This document shows, piece by piece, positions 1-9,634 of a DNA stretch of 20,098 bases. The position numbers were made by a program, and so were the translations under genes. The notes under the pieces are model-generated. The model was not told the origin of the DNA. It did no database searches and was given only the letters and a program-made list of their open reading frames with translations. Each line of letters begins with the position of its first letter. Position 1 is the first letter of the stretch. The DNA is from Plantago elongata. Lineage: Eukaryota > Streptophyta > Magnoliopsida > Lamiales > Plantaginaceae. The stretch covers positions 1-20,098 of the forward strand of contig JAYMSP010003356.1 of NCBI GenBank assembly GCA_036897095.1, read 5' to 3'.

Positions 1-70
1 TCGAATTCAATCCGATGTTAAAAGTCAAGATACTCGCACGCGTCGAGTCAGGGATCAGACGTCAATTCGC

Positions 71-92
71 AATAATATTAATAATAATAATA

Positions 93-146
<54 letters not shown>
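71..146. repeat. (AAT)n/(ATT)n microsatellite
   Basis: About 25 trinucleotide units. The first part reads as AAT/ATA repeats and then switches to ATT/TTA repeats, so the two halves are reverse complements and can fold into one long AT-only hairpin. It lies just beyond the point where the gypsy RNase H frame ends (195), where integrase would be expected. Bases 1-70 show no recognisable coding sequence. Confidence 0.9.
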
Positions 147-147
<1 letters not shown>

Positions 148-194
148 CGGATTAATTACTAGTACGAACTTACTAGAATTCGAGGTTCTTACAC

Positions 195-3180
195 TTAGCT
201 TTCAGCCAGATCGTTCAGAAGTACTCCTTCCGAGAAATAAGAGGTGAAAGGAGTCATCCAGTTCTCAATTGTTGTGAGAACTGCTATGATTTCGATCATA
301 GAGATATAGGAAGCATCCTTGGTCATCAGGACTACAATCCGAGTATCCACAGCTCCGGATGTAGTAGCCCACTTAGAAAGACCATCGACTCTCGCATTGA
401 AGGACCGATCAATCTTCTGTAGAGTGAATATGTCGAAAGTCTTTGCCAAATCCTTCACAAGATGCAAGTACTTAACCATGGAGGCACTCTTCGTTGTGAA
501 CTTTCCCGAGAATTGTTCGATCACCAGTTGGGAATTCGAGAAGGCTTCTATTTTTTTGGCCATGACTGATTTGGCCATTTTCATTCCTGCGAGTAACGCT
601 TCGTATTCGGCCTCATTGTTGGTGACAGGGAATGTCAAATGGATGGCATATTCCATTTCTGCCCCCTCGGGGCTAACCAAAAGTAAGCATATTCCGCCTG
701 CATGAGAAGCCAAGGAACCATCAACATATAATGTCCATATTTCTCGTTTGACAGGCTCAACAGGTCTACTCGGAGGTGGTGGGGGTAAAACTTCTTCACA
801 AGTCCGATTAACGATCCAATCGGCTACGGGATCACCCTCTTTGGTTTCGATCATGGGATCGGTCGATGAGAGAACTAGAACAGTTGCATTCTCGGCATGT
901 GTTGGTACATCCTTGTTCTTGTCTTCAGGCTCATCCGTCGTAGACGGGTACTCGGCTAAGAAGTCAGCCAATACTTGAGCCTTCTTTGCTGCCGGGGTCT
1001 GATACTCGATCGTGTGATCTCCCAACTCAATGGTCCATTTGGTCAATCTGCCCGAATTACCCGCATCCCCAAAGACTTGTTTCAGGGACTGGCTTGTGAG
1101 AACCACTATCTTATGGGATTGGAAATATGGCTTCAATTTTCACGCGGCCTCTACCAAACAGAGCGCGTATTTCTCGATTTCCTTGTAATTCTTTTCGGTC
1201 GTGGTTAGGACTTCACTAAGATAGTATATGGGTAGATGCTCACTTTTGGTAATACGCACCAGGACCGAACTCACAACTTCAACTGAGACAGCTCAGTAGA
1301 TATGAAGAGGTGTTGCCAAATAAGTCTTTAGGCTTTCAAAACCCTGTCGACACTCATCCGTCCATTCAAACTTATCAGTTTATTGAAGTGTTTTGAAGAA
1401 AGACAGGTTCTTCTTGGCAGACCTTGAAATAAACCGACTAAGAGAGATGACATTTATGATCAATCATTGCAAATCTCTCAACTTCTCGGGATGAGGTAAA
1501 TCCATAATTGCTCTTATTTTCTCAGGATTAGCCTCAATTCCCCTCTGGGTCACCATGTATTCGAGGAACTTTCCTCCTCGGACCCCGAAGGTACACTTCG
1601 ATGGGTTTAGTTTCATATCGTACTTTCTGAGTATTGCAAAACATCTTTCCAAGTGAGGCAAGTGATCACGCTCTTCCTTTCTCTTAACCAGTATGTCATC
1701 CACATAGACTTCCATCGACCGACCAAGCTCTTCTCAGAACATGAGATTCATCAAGCGTTGATATGTAGCTTCGACATTTCGAAGTCCAAAAGGCATGACT
1801 TTAAAGCAATACACTCCCCCAGCTATGATGAAAGTTGTCTTCTTTATATCCTCCTCGGCCATTCTAATATGATAGAATCCTTGGAAGGCATCCATAAAGC
1901 TTAGGAGCGCACAACCGGTTGTGGAATCAACTAGTTGATCTATCCTCGGGAGAGGATAAGGATCTTTGGGACAATGCTTGTTGAGAGAAGTGAAGTCGTT
2001 ACACATTCGCCATTTGCCCGGACTTTTTTCCACTAGAACCACATTGCATATCCCATCCGAGTAATGAACTTCTCGGATATGTCCGGCCTTGAATAGTCGG
2101 TTGACTTCCTCAGCTATAATCTTATCGCGCACAATTTCATGATCCCTTTTCTTTTGTTTGATTGGTCGGATGAAAGGATCCACATTAAGTGAGTGCACCA
2201 TAATCCGAGGATCTATTCCTGTCAAGTTGTCGGTGCTCCATGCAAAAACATCCACATTCTTCCGTAGGAAAGATGTCATAGTGAAGGTCAACTCATCATC
2301 CATGTCGGAGCCGATCTTTACTTCTCGATCCATCCGCCCGTCAACCAATTGCACTCCTATGATTTCCTCATCGGGCTGCATTCGGTTCTCATGCAGGAAA
2401 CATTGAGTGGGTCCCCCTACAGGTGGTTCGGGAGGGATGATTGCATACTCCTCCACTCTGAGGCAATCCAAAGGAATGGCTACCTTATTTGATCGGTCCT
2501 TATCAACTCCCATTTTCAGGTAGTTGATTTCGTCCCCCGCACTCTTTTCCCTCTTTGTTCTGGTTTGCACAAGTCGGATTGGCAAACATAGTCTCTTGTT
2601 TCGGTCATAATCATTCCCATAAGGGGAATTCAACCGATCATATGGTTTGGATATCCGGCGGGTAAATAGGGTGTAGAACTCCCGGCAGCTCGTCGGTTCC
2701 CCGTCAAAGTACCGACACCGAATTTTGTCGGGAATTTCAACTGTAAATGGAAGGTGGAGGTAATTGCCTGGAACATGTTCAATGCGGGTCGGCCGATGAG
2801 AATACTCAAACGGAGTATCAACAATGAGGAAAGGGACTGAATTATGGGTGGCTCTACGCGGACATTCTCCCATGGAAAGTGGCAAGTAGATAACACTGCA
2901 CGGTTGGATGAGATGTCCCCTGAATCCGACCAAACTGGTTGTAACCGGTCGAATACCGTCCAAACATAATTCCATTTTTCGGCCAGTGCTCAAGAAGATG
3001 AGGTTTGAGGAACTTCCTGTATCAATCAAGATTTTCATCATCGGTTAGCATGCAATGACCATCTCCACCACAAGTGATACATCCGGGTTAGAAGTTGATC
3101 CCTGACCGACACAAGGAGGAGGAGCATCAGCTTCGTCAAAGGTGGTGACATTCATCCTGGGTTTGATGTAATTGACTTGT
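195..3180 (-). pseudogene. Decayed gypsy pol: protease, reverse transcriptase, RNase H
   Basis: Pol remnant. The protease begins near 3180; an in-frame TAA (3045-3047) sits shortly before the active-site motif ILIDTGSS (Asp codon 3021-3023). Reverse transcriptase follows, with motifs such as CNDFTSLNKHCPKDPYPLP and MPFGLRN, and the catalytic YVDD (1695-1706) after an in-frame TGA at 1734-1736. The first RNase H/connection region (about 1137-1463) is readable but holds four stops. The second, aRNH-type RNase H lies at about 360-740: YVDGS carries the first acidic residue and NNEAEYEAL the second. The usual SDSQLV aspartate is Asn here (SNSQLV), which would cripple catalysis. The frame ends with TAA at 195-197, before integrase. 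It is one continuous, mutated reading frame rather than separate genes. Confidence 0.9.
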
Positions 3181-5385
3181 TCCGCATCAGTTTTTGCTAG
3201 GGCTCGGACTGTATTTTTTCGAGCATTCCTACTATCTCCCCCAGTCGGTCCTCCTGCGATAGTCAGTATCCGATCATAGAGGATTGGGTTTTCCTTTACC
3301 TGATCTACTCGGCCATTCTTTTTCCTAGGGCTCCTTCCTCGTTGTTGCGAAGATGCTCTTTTTGGTGACCGACCTCTTGGAGGTGTTCTGGATCGCCTCA
3401 GAGTCTTATACCCCCGAGGGCTGTATTTATGCAATGCTTTGGGCTGACGGTCTGCCGGTCGATTTTCCCGAGCGAAATCCCGCGGATCATCTATCTGATC
3501 CCGCCTCAAAACATACTCCTTAAGGTATCCCAAATCTATCAACCTTTGCATTTCAAGATAGAGTTGATGGAATTTGTCCGTTGAGTGACCCTTCTGTTTG
3601 TGGAAGTGGCAGTACTCATTGGAGTTTCGAGTAAACTGAGTTTCCTTGTGTTTTTCAGGCCTCTGAAATGGCAAACTCTTAGTCTCCATGATGGTGAGAA
3701 TCTGGTCCTTTGGTATCTTTAGTTCATTATAACTCACAAGATGCCTCCTTTTAATTCCTCATGTAGGACCTTTTTCTCATTCTTTGGTCGGTTCTGGTTT
3801 TCTACCATATGGTTAGCAACCTGAATCTTGGGTGCTAGGGGCCTATCCTTCCTAGTGACCTCTCGGACCACAATGGTGCCTAACGTCTCCTCGGTCTTCA
3901 AGAATCGATTAGTCAGGTCGGTGAGTTTCCTTTCCGACCGTAGATCAGCATCTACCAATTTCCGCCTAAAATCTACGTTATTGGTGTTGGCACAGAGGTA
4001 TCCGATCATTTCTTTGAGAGTATGGGTATCCACCATAGATGCAGCCAGTTCAAACTGCCTAACAAATGTCCTCAAAGACTCAACCTCACGTTGTACAACC
4101 TCGGCTAAATGACTAGAGGGGCGAACAGTTTCCTTGAAATTCTCAAATCGGATGATGAACTCGGCCAATAGGTGATCCCACGACAAGATGGAACCCGATT
4201 GAAGACTCTTCCACCAAGTCATGGCCTGTCCATGAAAGGTGCCAGGAAATAATTGTGCTCGGACATTGTCCTTTATTCCCATACCGCCAAGAGATGCTTC
4301 AAACCTGATAATGTGATCAACCGGGCAGGAGTCTCCCTCGTATCGTTCGGAACTAGCTGGCGCTACTCAGCCCAAAGGTAACTTCCTTCCTAATTGAATT
4401 AAACAAAGGATCCATACTCCTCCCATATTTGATGGTGTCTCTTGCTCGACAAAGGCTTTGTTCCTCTCAAGCTCTAATGCCTTCTCATGAATCCTGACTT
4501 GTTCTTTCAAGTGTCGAGCTTCATCGCGGTGCCTGGACCGTGGGCGACTTTTACTAATCCTGACCAACTTATGCGTCGGGCTCGATCCCATAGGCTCGGA
4601 CTTCGGCGATCTCGGGATCGTCCAGAATAATCTCGCCGATTAGGAGAATGTCGGCGTCCCCTAGAAGTACTCTCCCTCTAGACCATCTAGGAGATTCAAC
4701 AGACCGGCTATACATGGATTCGTTCTCTTGGTACCTCCATTCTCTGGAGTACATATAGCCTCGACCTTGGTCGCGCCGCTGATCTCTCTTGGAAACTCAG
4801 GAAGGAGTGGGGTCTCGGTGAGTACGATCATCAGCTCCCCTACCCTCCTCCCGATTTAGCTATCGATTTTGTTCCTCTTCTTGAGCAGCTTGCGCCCACC
4901 GATTGATGACTTCTCTTAGGTACTCCTCTAGATCTCGGGCGTTGGTCTGGCCACTACGCCGAGTAGTCGCAAATCGGCCGGTATTTCTAGACTATTGTTG
5001 ACCTCGGGAACCTCCTCCAGCACGAGATTGTGCTTGTTTGTTTTGTGCATTTTTCGCTGCCTCTTTTGCTTGGAGATTGGCTAAGAGATATTGAATTTGA
5101 GACTCCGTCAAGTTGACGGGAATTGGATTATCTTTTGGGACCATCCCCGCATGCTTCTCGAGTTCAATGAGTAGGACACTCTTGAGTGGTGGTTGTCGGG
5201 CAGGCGATGCCTCATGCGAGTTGGAGGCGAACCCTCCCTCTTGTTCCTCGGCCCTTGGATTGGTCTGGGCGGACGGGCTTGGGATTGGCGCTGCGTGTTC
5301 GGCCTGCTACATTAGGATTAGCAATCGAGACCAAAGCTCTTGAATTTCCTGCGATGTTACATTTCTGAGGCTGCCTTGGGGCCAT
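3048..5385 (-). pseudogene. Decayed gypsy gag
   Basis: Gag normally forms the particle that packages element RNA. The likely start is the ATG at 5383-5385, 18 bases past the primer-binding site. The N-terminal part (down to about 4690) is readable through stops near 4992, 4857 and 4798 and includes an Arg/Ser-rich stretch that moves to another frame around 4600-4690. The recognisable Retrotrans_gag core is at about 4330-3880 (motifs GDSCPVDHIIRFEASLGG, QLFPGTFHGQAMTWWKSL), preceded by a stop at 4367-4369. Near 3734 the frame shifts again into the C-terminal part, which has a CHFHKQKGHSTDKF motif. This resembles the gag zinc knuckle C-x2-H-x4-H-x4-C of related elements, but the last Cys is Phe, so the knuckle is broken. 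Confidence 0.85.
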
Positions 5386-5402
5386 GACTTTTCGTGCCGA
5401 GA

Positions 5403-5418
5403 CCCACAGACGGCGCCA
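5403..5418 (-). other. Retrotransposon primer-binding site (tRNA-Asp type)
   Basis: On the minus strand this reads TGGCGCCGTCTGTGGG, six bases after the LTR end. The first nine bases complement the ACGGCGCCA 3' end of plant tRNA-Asp (recalled from known tRNA sequence). This is a common primer-binding site in plant Ty3/gypsy elements and fixes the element's orientation and LTR boundary. Confidence 0.85.
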
Positions 5419-5424
5419 ATATGA

Positions 5425-6092
5425 TGTGGTATAAAAGCGACTAAGTGTTTACGCTAAGAAAGATTACTACTAATCCGATTGTAAGGACCAAAGCAATGCT
5501 CCTCGGAAATGGAACCTGCAGGGGAAAATGGCGGGTTAGACCCTTTAAGACCGGTTTGCCTAAGACAAACCGGTACGACACGAATTAGCGCGTAGTCGGA
5601 TGTAAGTGATCCGAGTAGATGTAGAGAGCAGTATATTAGTGGTAGTTGACTTACTCCAATGGGAGTAAATGCTCGAGTAGTTATAGCGGAATCTCCGAGA
5701 GACTAAGCCCCAACCGTCGCCGTCGTGATTCGACACGTGTCCCCGGAGACAGGTGGCACGTCGTGATCCGACAGTACTCCGGAAGCGCATCAAGTCGGCT
5801 CCAAGACAGTCAATAGGTTAAATATCTTAGTCCAATTCCAACGATGTTGATCTCTAGTATTTTGACGGTAGTCGGACTTGTTTGGGTAGGGTCGGTCCGA
5901 CTAGTCAGAGTGCTTATGATATGTCGATGATACTAACTTTCTCTAGTCGCCTCCAAGGGGAAACCTGCGAATAGTCGACTCCTGAGGTGAATAAGGGCGC
6001 TTACGATTTATTACGATCCTATCTATCATGCGCCATTGCGGCCCGTCCTTAAAAGCGAATTAAGAAGAAATGACTCATTTGTATATATCACA
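5425..6092 (-). repeat. 5' LTR of the gypsy element
   Basis: The 668-bp block begins TGTGGTATA and ends TATATCACA on the plus strand, giving inverted ends TGTGRTATA with one mismatch; an LTR beginning TG and ending CA is canonical. The inner edge (5425) is fixed by the primer-binding site six bases away. The outer edge (6092) rests only on the inverted-end match, because the second LTR and the target duplication lie outside the window. The block contains a perfect hairpin at 5550-5574. No open reading frame is credible here. Confidence 0.7.
5550..5574. other. Perfect 9-bp hairpin inside the gypsy LTR
   Basis: ACCGGTTTG (5550-5558), a seven-base loop, then CAAACCGGT (5566-5574). It lies about 125 bases from the inner LTR edge, where R/U5 RNA would be expected, so it may be an RNA structure of the element. 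That role is inference. Confidence 0.6.
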
Positions 6093-6899
6093 TGTTTAAT
6101 TGGGTAACTTAATATCACGTGGGGAGGAATGTGTATTATCATATTATAAATCCTACGTGTATATGTCTAACTAGCTAAGAGATAATCTAGCAATTGTAAT
6201 ATTTCAATCAGCATCAGGATCACTCAGATAATATTCTAACTCGATTGTATGCAAAATCCTAACTAAACTGTGACGTATCTTTCGAAATAAGGCTCATTTG
6301 TTACCCTAATCCAGTCGCACGGCTCATGCCATGATGGAAAATTTAAGTTCCATGAGATACATTTCAAATGGGACCGTTAGAGTAGAATGGGTATGAGAAT
6401 ATGAAGGTATGACTTTGATAAGCACAATGATGAATTTGTCTCCACCGACTTTTATGGGAATTATGAAGGGGACCATACATATTGTTGTTTTTTGGAAGGA
6501 ACAATGTACTGTAGTTGATTGATTTGATATTGGATGAGTTAGTAGTAGTAGTAGTAGTAGATCGATCTAGGACAAAGCAAGAATGAAACCCTCCTACACA
6601 GGGCATTGACTCATCACTTTCAACCAAACAAATACAACTTCCATCCACATTATGTTGCAATTAATTAAGTTTTCGGTTTCAAACTTGACTTGCACAAATG
6701 ACGCAACTTTATTTTTGGCATCATTTTACTCCTTTGTGACAGATAACAATAATACAATGGAGAGTGGAGAGCAACAAAGATCACAAAGCTGCTTTCCAGT
6801 TTTTCTCATTTTGTTCCCCCAACTAAATGCACTGTAAACATCTTGGTTTGGCACTTGAATACTTTGGCCAGAGCGGGTCGGGTTTTTCAAGTTTTCGGT
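6093..6899. other. Intergenic stretch, no gene recognised
   Basis: Lies between the gypsy LTR and the mini-retroelement. It contains an (AGT)n microsatellite at about 6539-6560. The longest frame (minus, 6364-6660) has a Thr run encoded by that microsatellite and no recognisable domain. I see nothing else in it. Confidence 0.6.
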
Positions 6900-6904
6900 A
6901 TTTC
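6900..6904. repeat. Target-site duplication ATTTC, left copy
   Basis: ATTTC lies immediately before the left LTR and is repeated exactly at 8505-8509 immediately after the right LTR. Five base pairs is the usual staggered cut of LTR-retrotransposon integrases. Confidence 0.9.
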
Positions 6905-7265
6905 TGATGTGGAATGAATAGCGTTTAATTAGATTTAAAATGTCAAAGGTCAAAGTTATATTTTCTTTATTTATTAGGATCTTTTTGTTATTCAAGTATT
7001 CTGGTAGCAACTAGGGTTAGGGTTTATTAGCTATTTAAGTACCTCTTCATTATTTTAGAAGATATGTTTTTGAGTACATATAAAAAATTGAGGTGTTCCT
7101 TCAAATATGTCAATTTTCGGTATTCTTATGAATCAACGAATGTTGATCCATCAATTTTCGGTACTCTGCTGAATTAACGAGTCTTGAGTCAATTCTCGAT
7201 ATTCTTTTGAATCAACGAGTCTTTGAGTTTATCGTTCTTGTAAATCAACCAGGCACGTTGCATCA
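6905..7265 (+). repeat. Left (5') LTR of the mini-retrotransposon
   Basis: Begins TGATGTGG and ends GTTGCATCA, giving TGATG/CATCA inverted ends. A TATA-like CTATTTAAG lies at 7031-7039 and could be the promoter. The last third has three imperfect tandem units of about 38-41 bp starting at 7110, 7151 and 7189 (each starting TCAATT), also present in the right LTR. Confidence 0.92.
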
Positions 7266-7267
7266 GT

Positions 7268-7277
7268 TGGTATCAGA
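7268..7277 (+). other. Primer-binding site, initiator tRNA-Met
   Basis: TGGTATCAGA begins two bases after the left LTR. TGGTATCAGAGC is the well-known complement of the 3' end of plant initiator tRNA-Met used by many copia and TRIM elements. Ten bases match before divergence. Confidence 0.9.
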
Positions 7278-7308
7278 TTCAGGTGATCTGGGTCGATTTC
7301 TGGAAACT

Positions 7309-8145
7309 ATGTTCCGATTTATGACTTTCTTGTGTGACAATAGTCAAGATGGAATTGACAATTTGTTCACCGCTGAGGAGCACTGTTGTGAGACGAACTG
7401 GAACGAGTATCCTATTTGGAATGACTACCCGGATGGAACGGGTAGTGACGAAGATAATGGGTTTCTTATTATTTAGGATGAGGAAGTTTTGAAAGATAAA
7501 AAAAGATTTGTTGTACAAGAGTGCACAACAAATACACATAGATACTCATGGTCGAACGGTGACCAGGATTGTGAGACTGTGATTAAGGAAGTGGTGAACA
7601 ATACTGGATTCTTGTTAGATGGTAACAACTATCCAGTGCTATATAGTGAATTCGGAACAGACACTCATGATAGCAATAACAAGAAGGTCAAGGGAGAGTT
7701 CATCGGATGCTTGTTGGGATATTTGGCTGAAAAGGATCTTGATTGGAGTTACTGGTGTCTGCAGGGGACTTACCATCTGAGGAAAGGTGTTTATTCAATG
7801 GCTGACACTTTTGCTATGCTCAATCCTGATTGGACTGCACTTGCCAAACCAAGTTACCATCAAAGACTCCAGCTTACGCAGCAGACACTTCAAGATCCCA
7901 AGTCCAATGGGCCAAGCTACTACGTCTTGAACCACCTAGGTTCTAGCAAATGCATTAAGGCTGACGGGTCGAATGTTGTTGTTGGGGATTGCCTGTTATT
8001 CGGCAAATGGAATCACGGAGGAAACGAAACTCTAATCAAGTTGATGGGGTTAGAGTTTATTGACGACGTCCGATATCTATTTGATAGAGGAAAGAATGAT
8101 GCGCTTATGATACGAGGACGAATCTTTTCTGTCTGGAGAGAATGA
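7309..8145 (+). pseudogene. Chimeric frame: element sequence, GH5 cellulase C-terminal half, element sequence
   Basis: One frame runs from ATG 7309 to TGA at 8143-8145, broken once by TAG at 7474-7476. The upstream part (to about 7530) is acidic and unrecognised, probably residual element coding. The part from about 7540 to 8050 matches the C-terminal half of plant GH5 cellulases: LDWSYWCLQGTYHLRKG, YSEFGTD with the presumed nucleophile Glu at 7648-7650, and a SSKCIKADGS stretch like the trefoil-like C-terminal domain of these proteins. The N-terminal half, with the usual Asn-Glu acid/base motif and any signal peptide, is absent, so hydrolase activity is not expected. The final part (LFDRGKNDA) loosely resembles gypsy polyprotein ends. 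No intron is seen in the GH5 part, consistent with capture from mRNA. Confidence 0.8.
8135..8142 (+). other. Polypurine tract
   Basis: GGAGAGAA directly abuts the right LTR, as expected for the plus-strand primer of reverse transcription. Confidence 0.8.
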
Positions 8146-8504
8146 TGTGGAACGAATAGCGTTTAATTAGATTTAGAATGTCAAAGGTCAAAGTTATATT
8201 TTCTTTATTTATTAGGATATTTTTATTATTCAAGTATTCTAGTAGCAACTAAGTTTAGGGTTTACTAGCTATTTAAGTACCTCTTCATTATTTTGGATGA
8301 GAAGTTTTTGAGTTTATATAAAAAAAATTGAAATGTTCCTCCAAATCTGTCAATTTTCGATATTCTTATGAATCAACGAATCTTAATCCATCAATTTTCG
8401 ATATTCTGCTTAATTAACGAGTATTGAGTCAATTCTCGATATTCTTTTGAATCAACGACTCTTAAGTTTATCGTTCTTGTGAATCAACCATGCACGTTGC
8501 ATCA
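8143..8504 (+). repeat. Right (3') LTR of the mini-retrotransposon
   Basis: Aligned over its whole length to 6905-7265 with about 28-30 substitutions and a few 1-2 base gaps. It has the same TGATG...CATCA ends and the same three-unit internal repeat (from about 8349). It is followed at once by the ATTTC duplication. Confidence 0.92.
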
Positions 8505-8509
8505 ATTTC
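8505..8509. repeat. Target-site duplication ATTTC, right copy
   Basis: Exact copy of 6900-6904, bordering the right LTR. Confidence 0.9.
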
Positions 8510-9028
8510 CTAGTGATAAAAGTTCTTATAGAACAGTAAATTTGCTAGTAAATGGTGAAAAAACAGGTGTTCATTGCTTCCCAGTGCTCATAATATATCA
8601 ACTGCTACTGTATTCTTTTGAATCTGAAGTGAGCGATTAGACTACATTTATCAATTATACCTGAATACCACTCAACAACCTCCACACACAGATCCACAAT
8701 TTAATACTAACACCACACCGGCCATCAATTTAATAACCCTCAATGGCCAATGCCACCAATCCCAATCGTGTCAAATGACGGAACTAACCCCCTCCAATCA
8801 TGTCAAATGATGAAACTACCCCCTATACTTCAACAAGAACATACTGTATGTAGATAGTAACAGCAAAGCAAAGCATAGCAAAACAAAACATGTCTTCTCA
8901 TCATCATCAATATGAAACAACTGTTATTTGATATGTCTACAAAGGAAAGGATGATGCTACTACAATGAGAGATCCAGTTCAGCGAACAAAGAAAAACAAC
9001 AGAACAGAACAGAACAGAACAGAAATGT
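8510..9028. other. Intergenic stretch with simple repeats
   Basis: No gene recognised. It holds two tandem copies of a 31-32-bp unit (8762-8793 and 8794-8824), an A/C/G-rich AGCAAA/AACAAA run near 8861-8890, and an (ACAGA)n run near 8997-9023. Part may be the far 3' region of the TTL gene. Confidence 0.6.
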
Positions 9029-9034
9029 TTTATT
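9029..9034 (-). other. Candidate poly(A) signal of the TTL gene
   Basis: Minus-strand AATAAA about 600 bases past the TTL stop codon. I saw no exact AATAAA nearer the stop. Plant poly(A) signals are loose, so this is only a candidate. The stretch between it and the stop (9035-9634) would be 3' UTR and contains a (CCA)n run near 9136-9153 and no credible coding frame. Confidence 0.25.
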
Positions 9035-9634
9035 GAGATTATATTGGTTTAAGAAGAAAAAAGAAAAAGAGAAACAGAAAAATTGACATGTCCAACCTTC
9101 TCCTTTCACTAACCCAATCAAATACTACACATACCACCACCACCACCACCACCCGGCACCAGATATATCCATTTTCTTCAATGGGCTCTCCAATGTTTTT
9201 TTTTTCTTTTCATGTTCTGTATATATCTTCTCATCAATGTATATACAAGATTCTCCTCATTCAAAAGCCACAACCAGCCACATAGAGATTTCAGCTACTC
9301 TTTCTCGAACAACTAATGATTTTACTAACAATATACGGTTAAGGGAGGATCCAGAACACAAACTAAGGAAAATGGAGATATTTTTGAATCGGATGAATCA
9401 AAGAATGAAGACAAAAACCACCAAAACAACTATGCTACCCCCTTGGGACTCCAATGGCTCATACGGCTGGCTTCCTAAATGCGATTATTATAGTAAGCTC
9501 TAAGTATATCACAGGTAAACTAATAACCCTTGTAAAGGGGAGATGATGGAGATAAGCTGCAGGAGGTCAATGAAACAGGACGCTTGGGCAGTACAATAAC
9601 AGGTAGGTATAGAAGAACAGCTTGTTTGCACATT

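Larger units (their letters stand above)
195..6092 (-). mobile_element. Degenerate Ty3/gypsy LTR retrotransposon, Tat-like lineage, 3' part missing
   Basis: Read on the minus strand the order is LTR (6092-5425), primer-binding site (5418-5403), gag, protease, reverse transcriptase, degenerate first RNase H, then a second RNase H. An additional RNase H after reverse transcriptase is known for plant Tat/Ogre/Retand-type gypsy elements, and the primer-binding site suits that group. Pol is traceable in one frame (codon starts at coordinates divisible by 3) from 3737 to 195 but has stops at 3045, 1734, 1464, 1380, 1293 and 1140. Gag needs several frameshifts. No integrase or 3' LTR is visible before the window edge, where a microsatellite intervenes. 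This is an inactive relic; lineage is inferred from domain order, not from a tree. Confidence 0.9.
6905..8504 (+). mobile_element. Complete non-autonomous LTR retrotransposon (TRIM/LARD-like) carrying a GH5 cellulase fragment
   Basis: A 1600-bp element with a 361-bp left LTR (6905-7265), an initiator-Met primer-binding site (7268-7277), an 877-bp interior (7266-8142), a polypurine tract (8135-8142), a 362-bp right LTR (8143-8504) and ATTTC duplications on both sides. No protease, reverse transcriptase, RNase H or integrase is present, so it must have moved using another element's enzymes. The interior is mostly a fragment of a plant GH5 cellulase-like gene flanked by short sequences that look like leftover element coding sequence. 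By hand count the LTRs differ at about 28-30 positions (roughly 8%), so the insertion is old. Structure is seen directly; transduction of a host transcript is inferred. Confidence 0.9.

Noticed and set aside
319..705. Plus-strand frames over 319-5368
   Set aside because: They lie antisense to recognisable gypsy gag-pol and have no domain of their own.
6364..6660. Minus-strand 98-codon frame
   Set aside because: No recognisable domain, a Thr run from a microsatellite, and no promoter or splice context.
7489..8145. A functional GH5 cellulase gene
   Set aside because: It lacks the N-terminal half with the acid/base residue and signal peptide, and it lies wholly inside an LTR element with a TAG upstream in the same frame.
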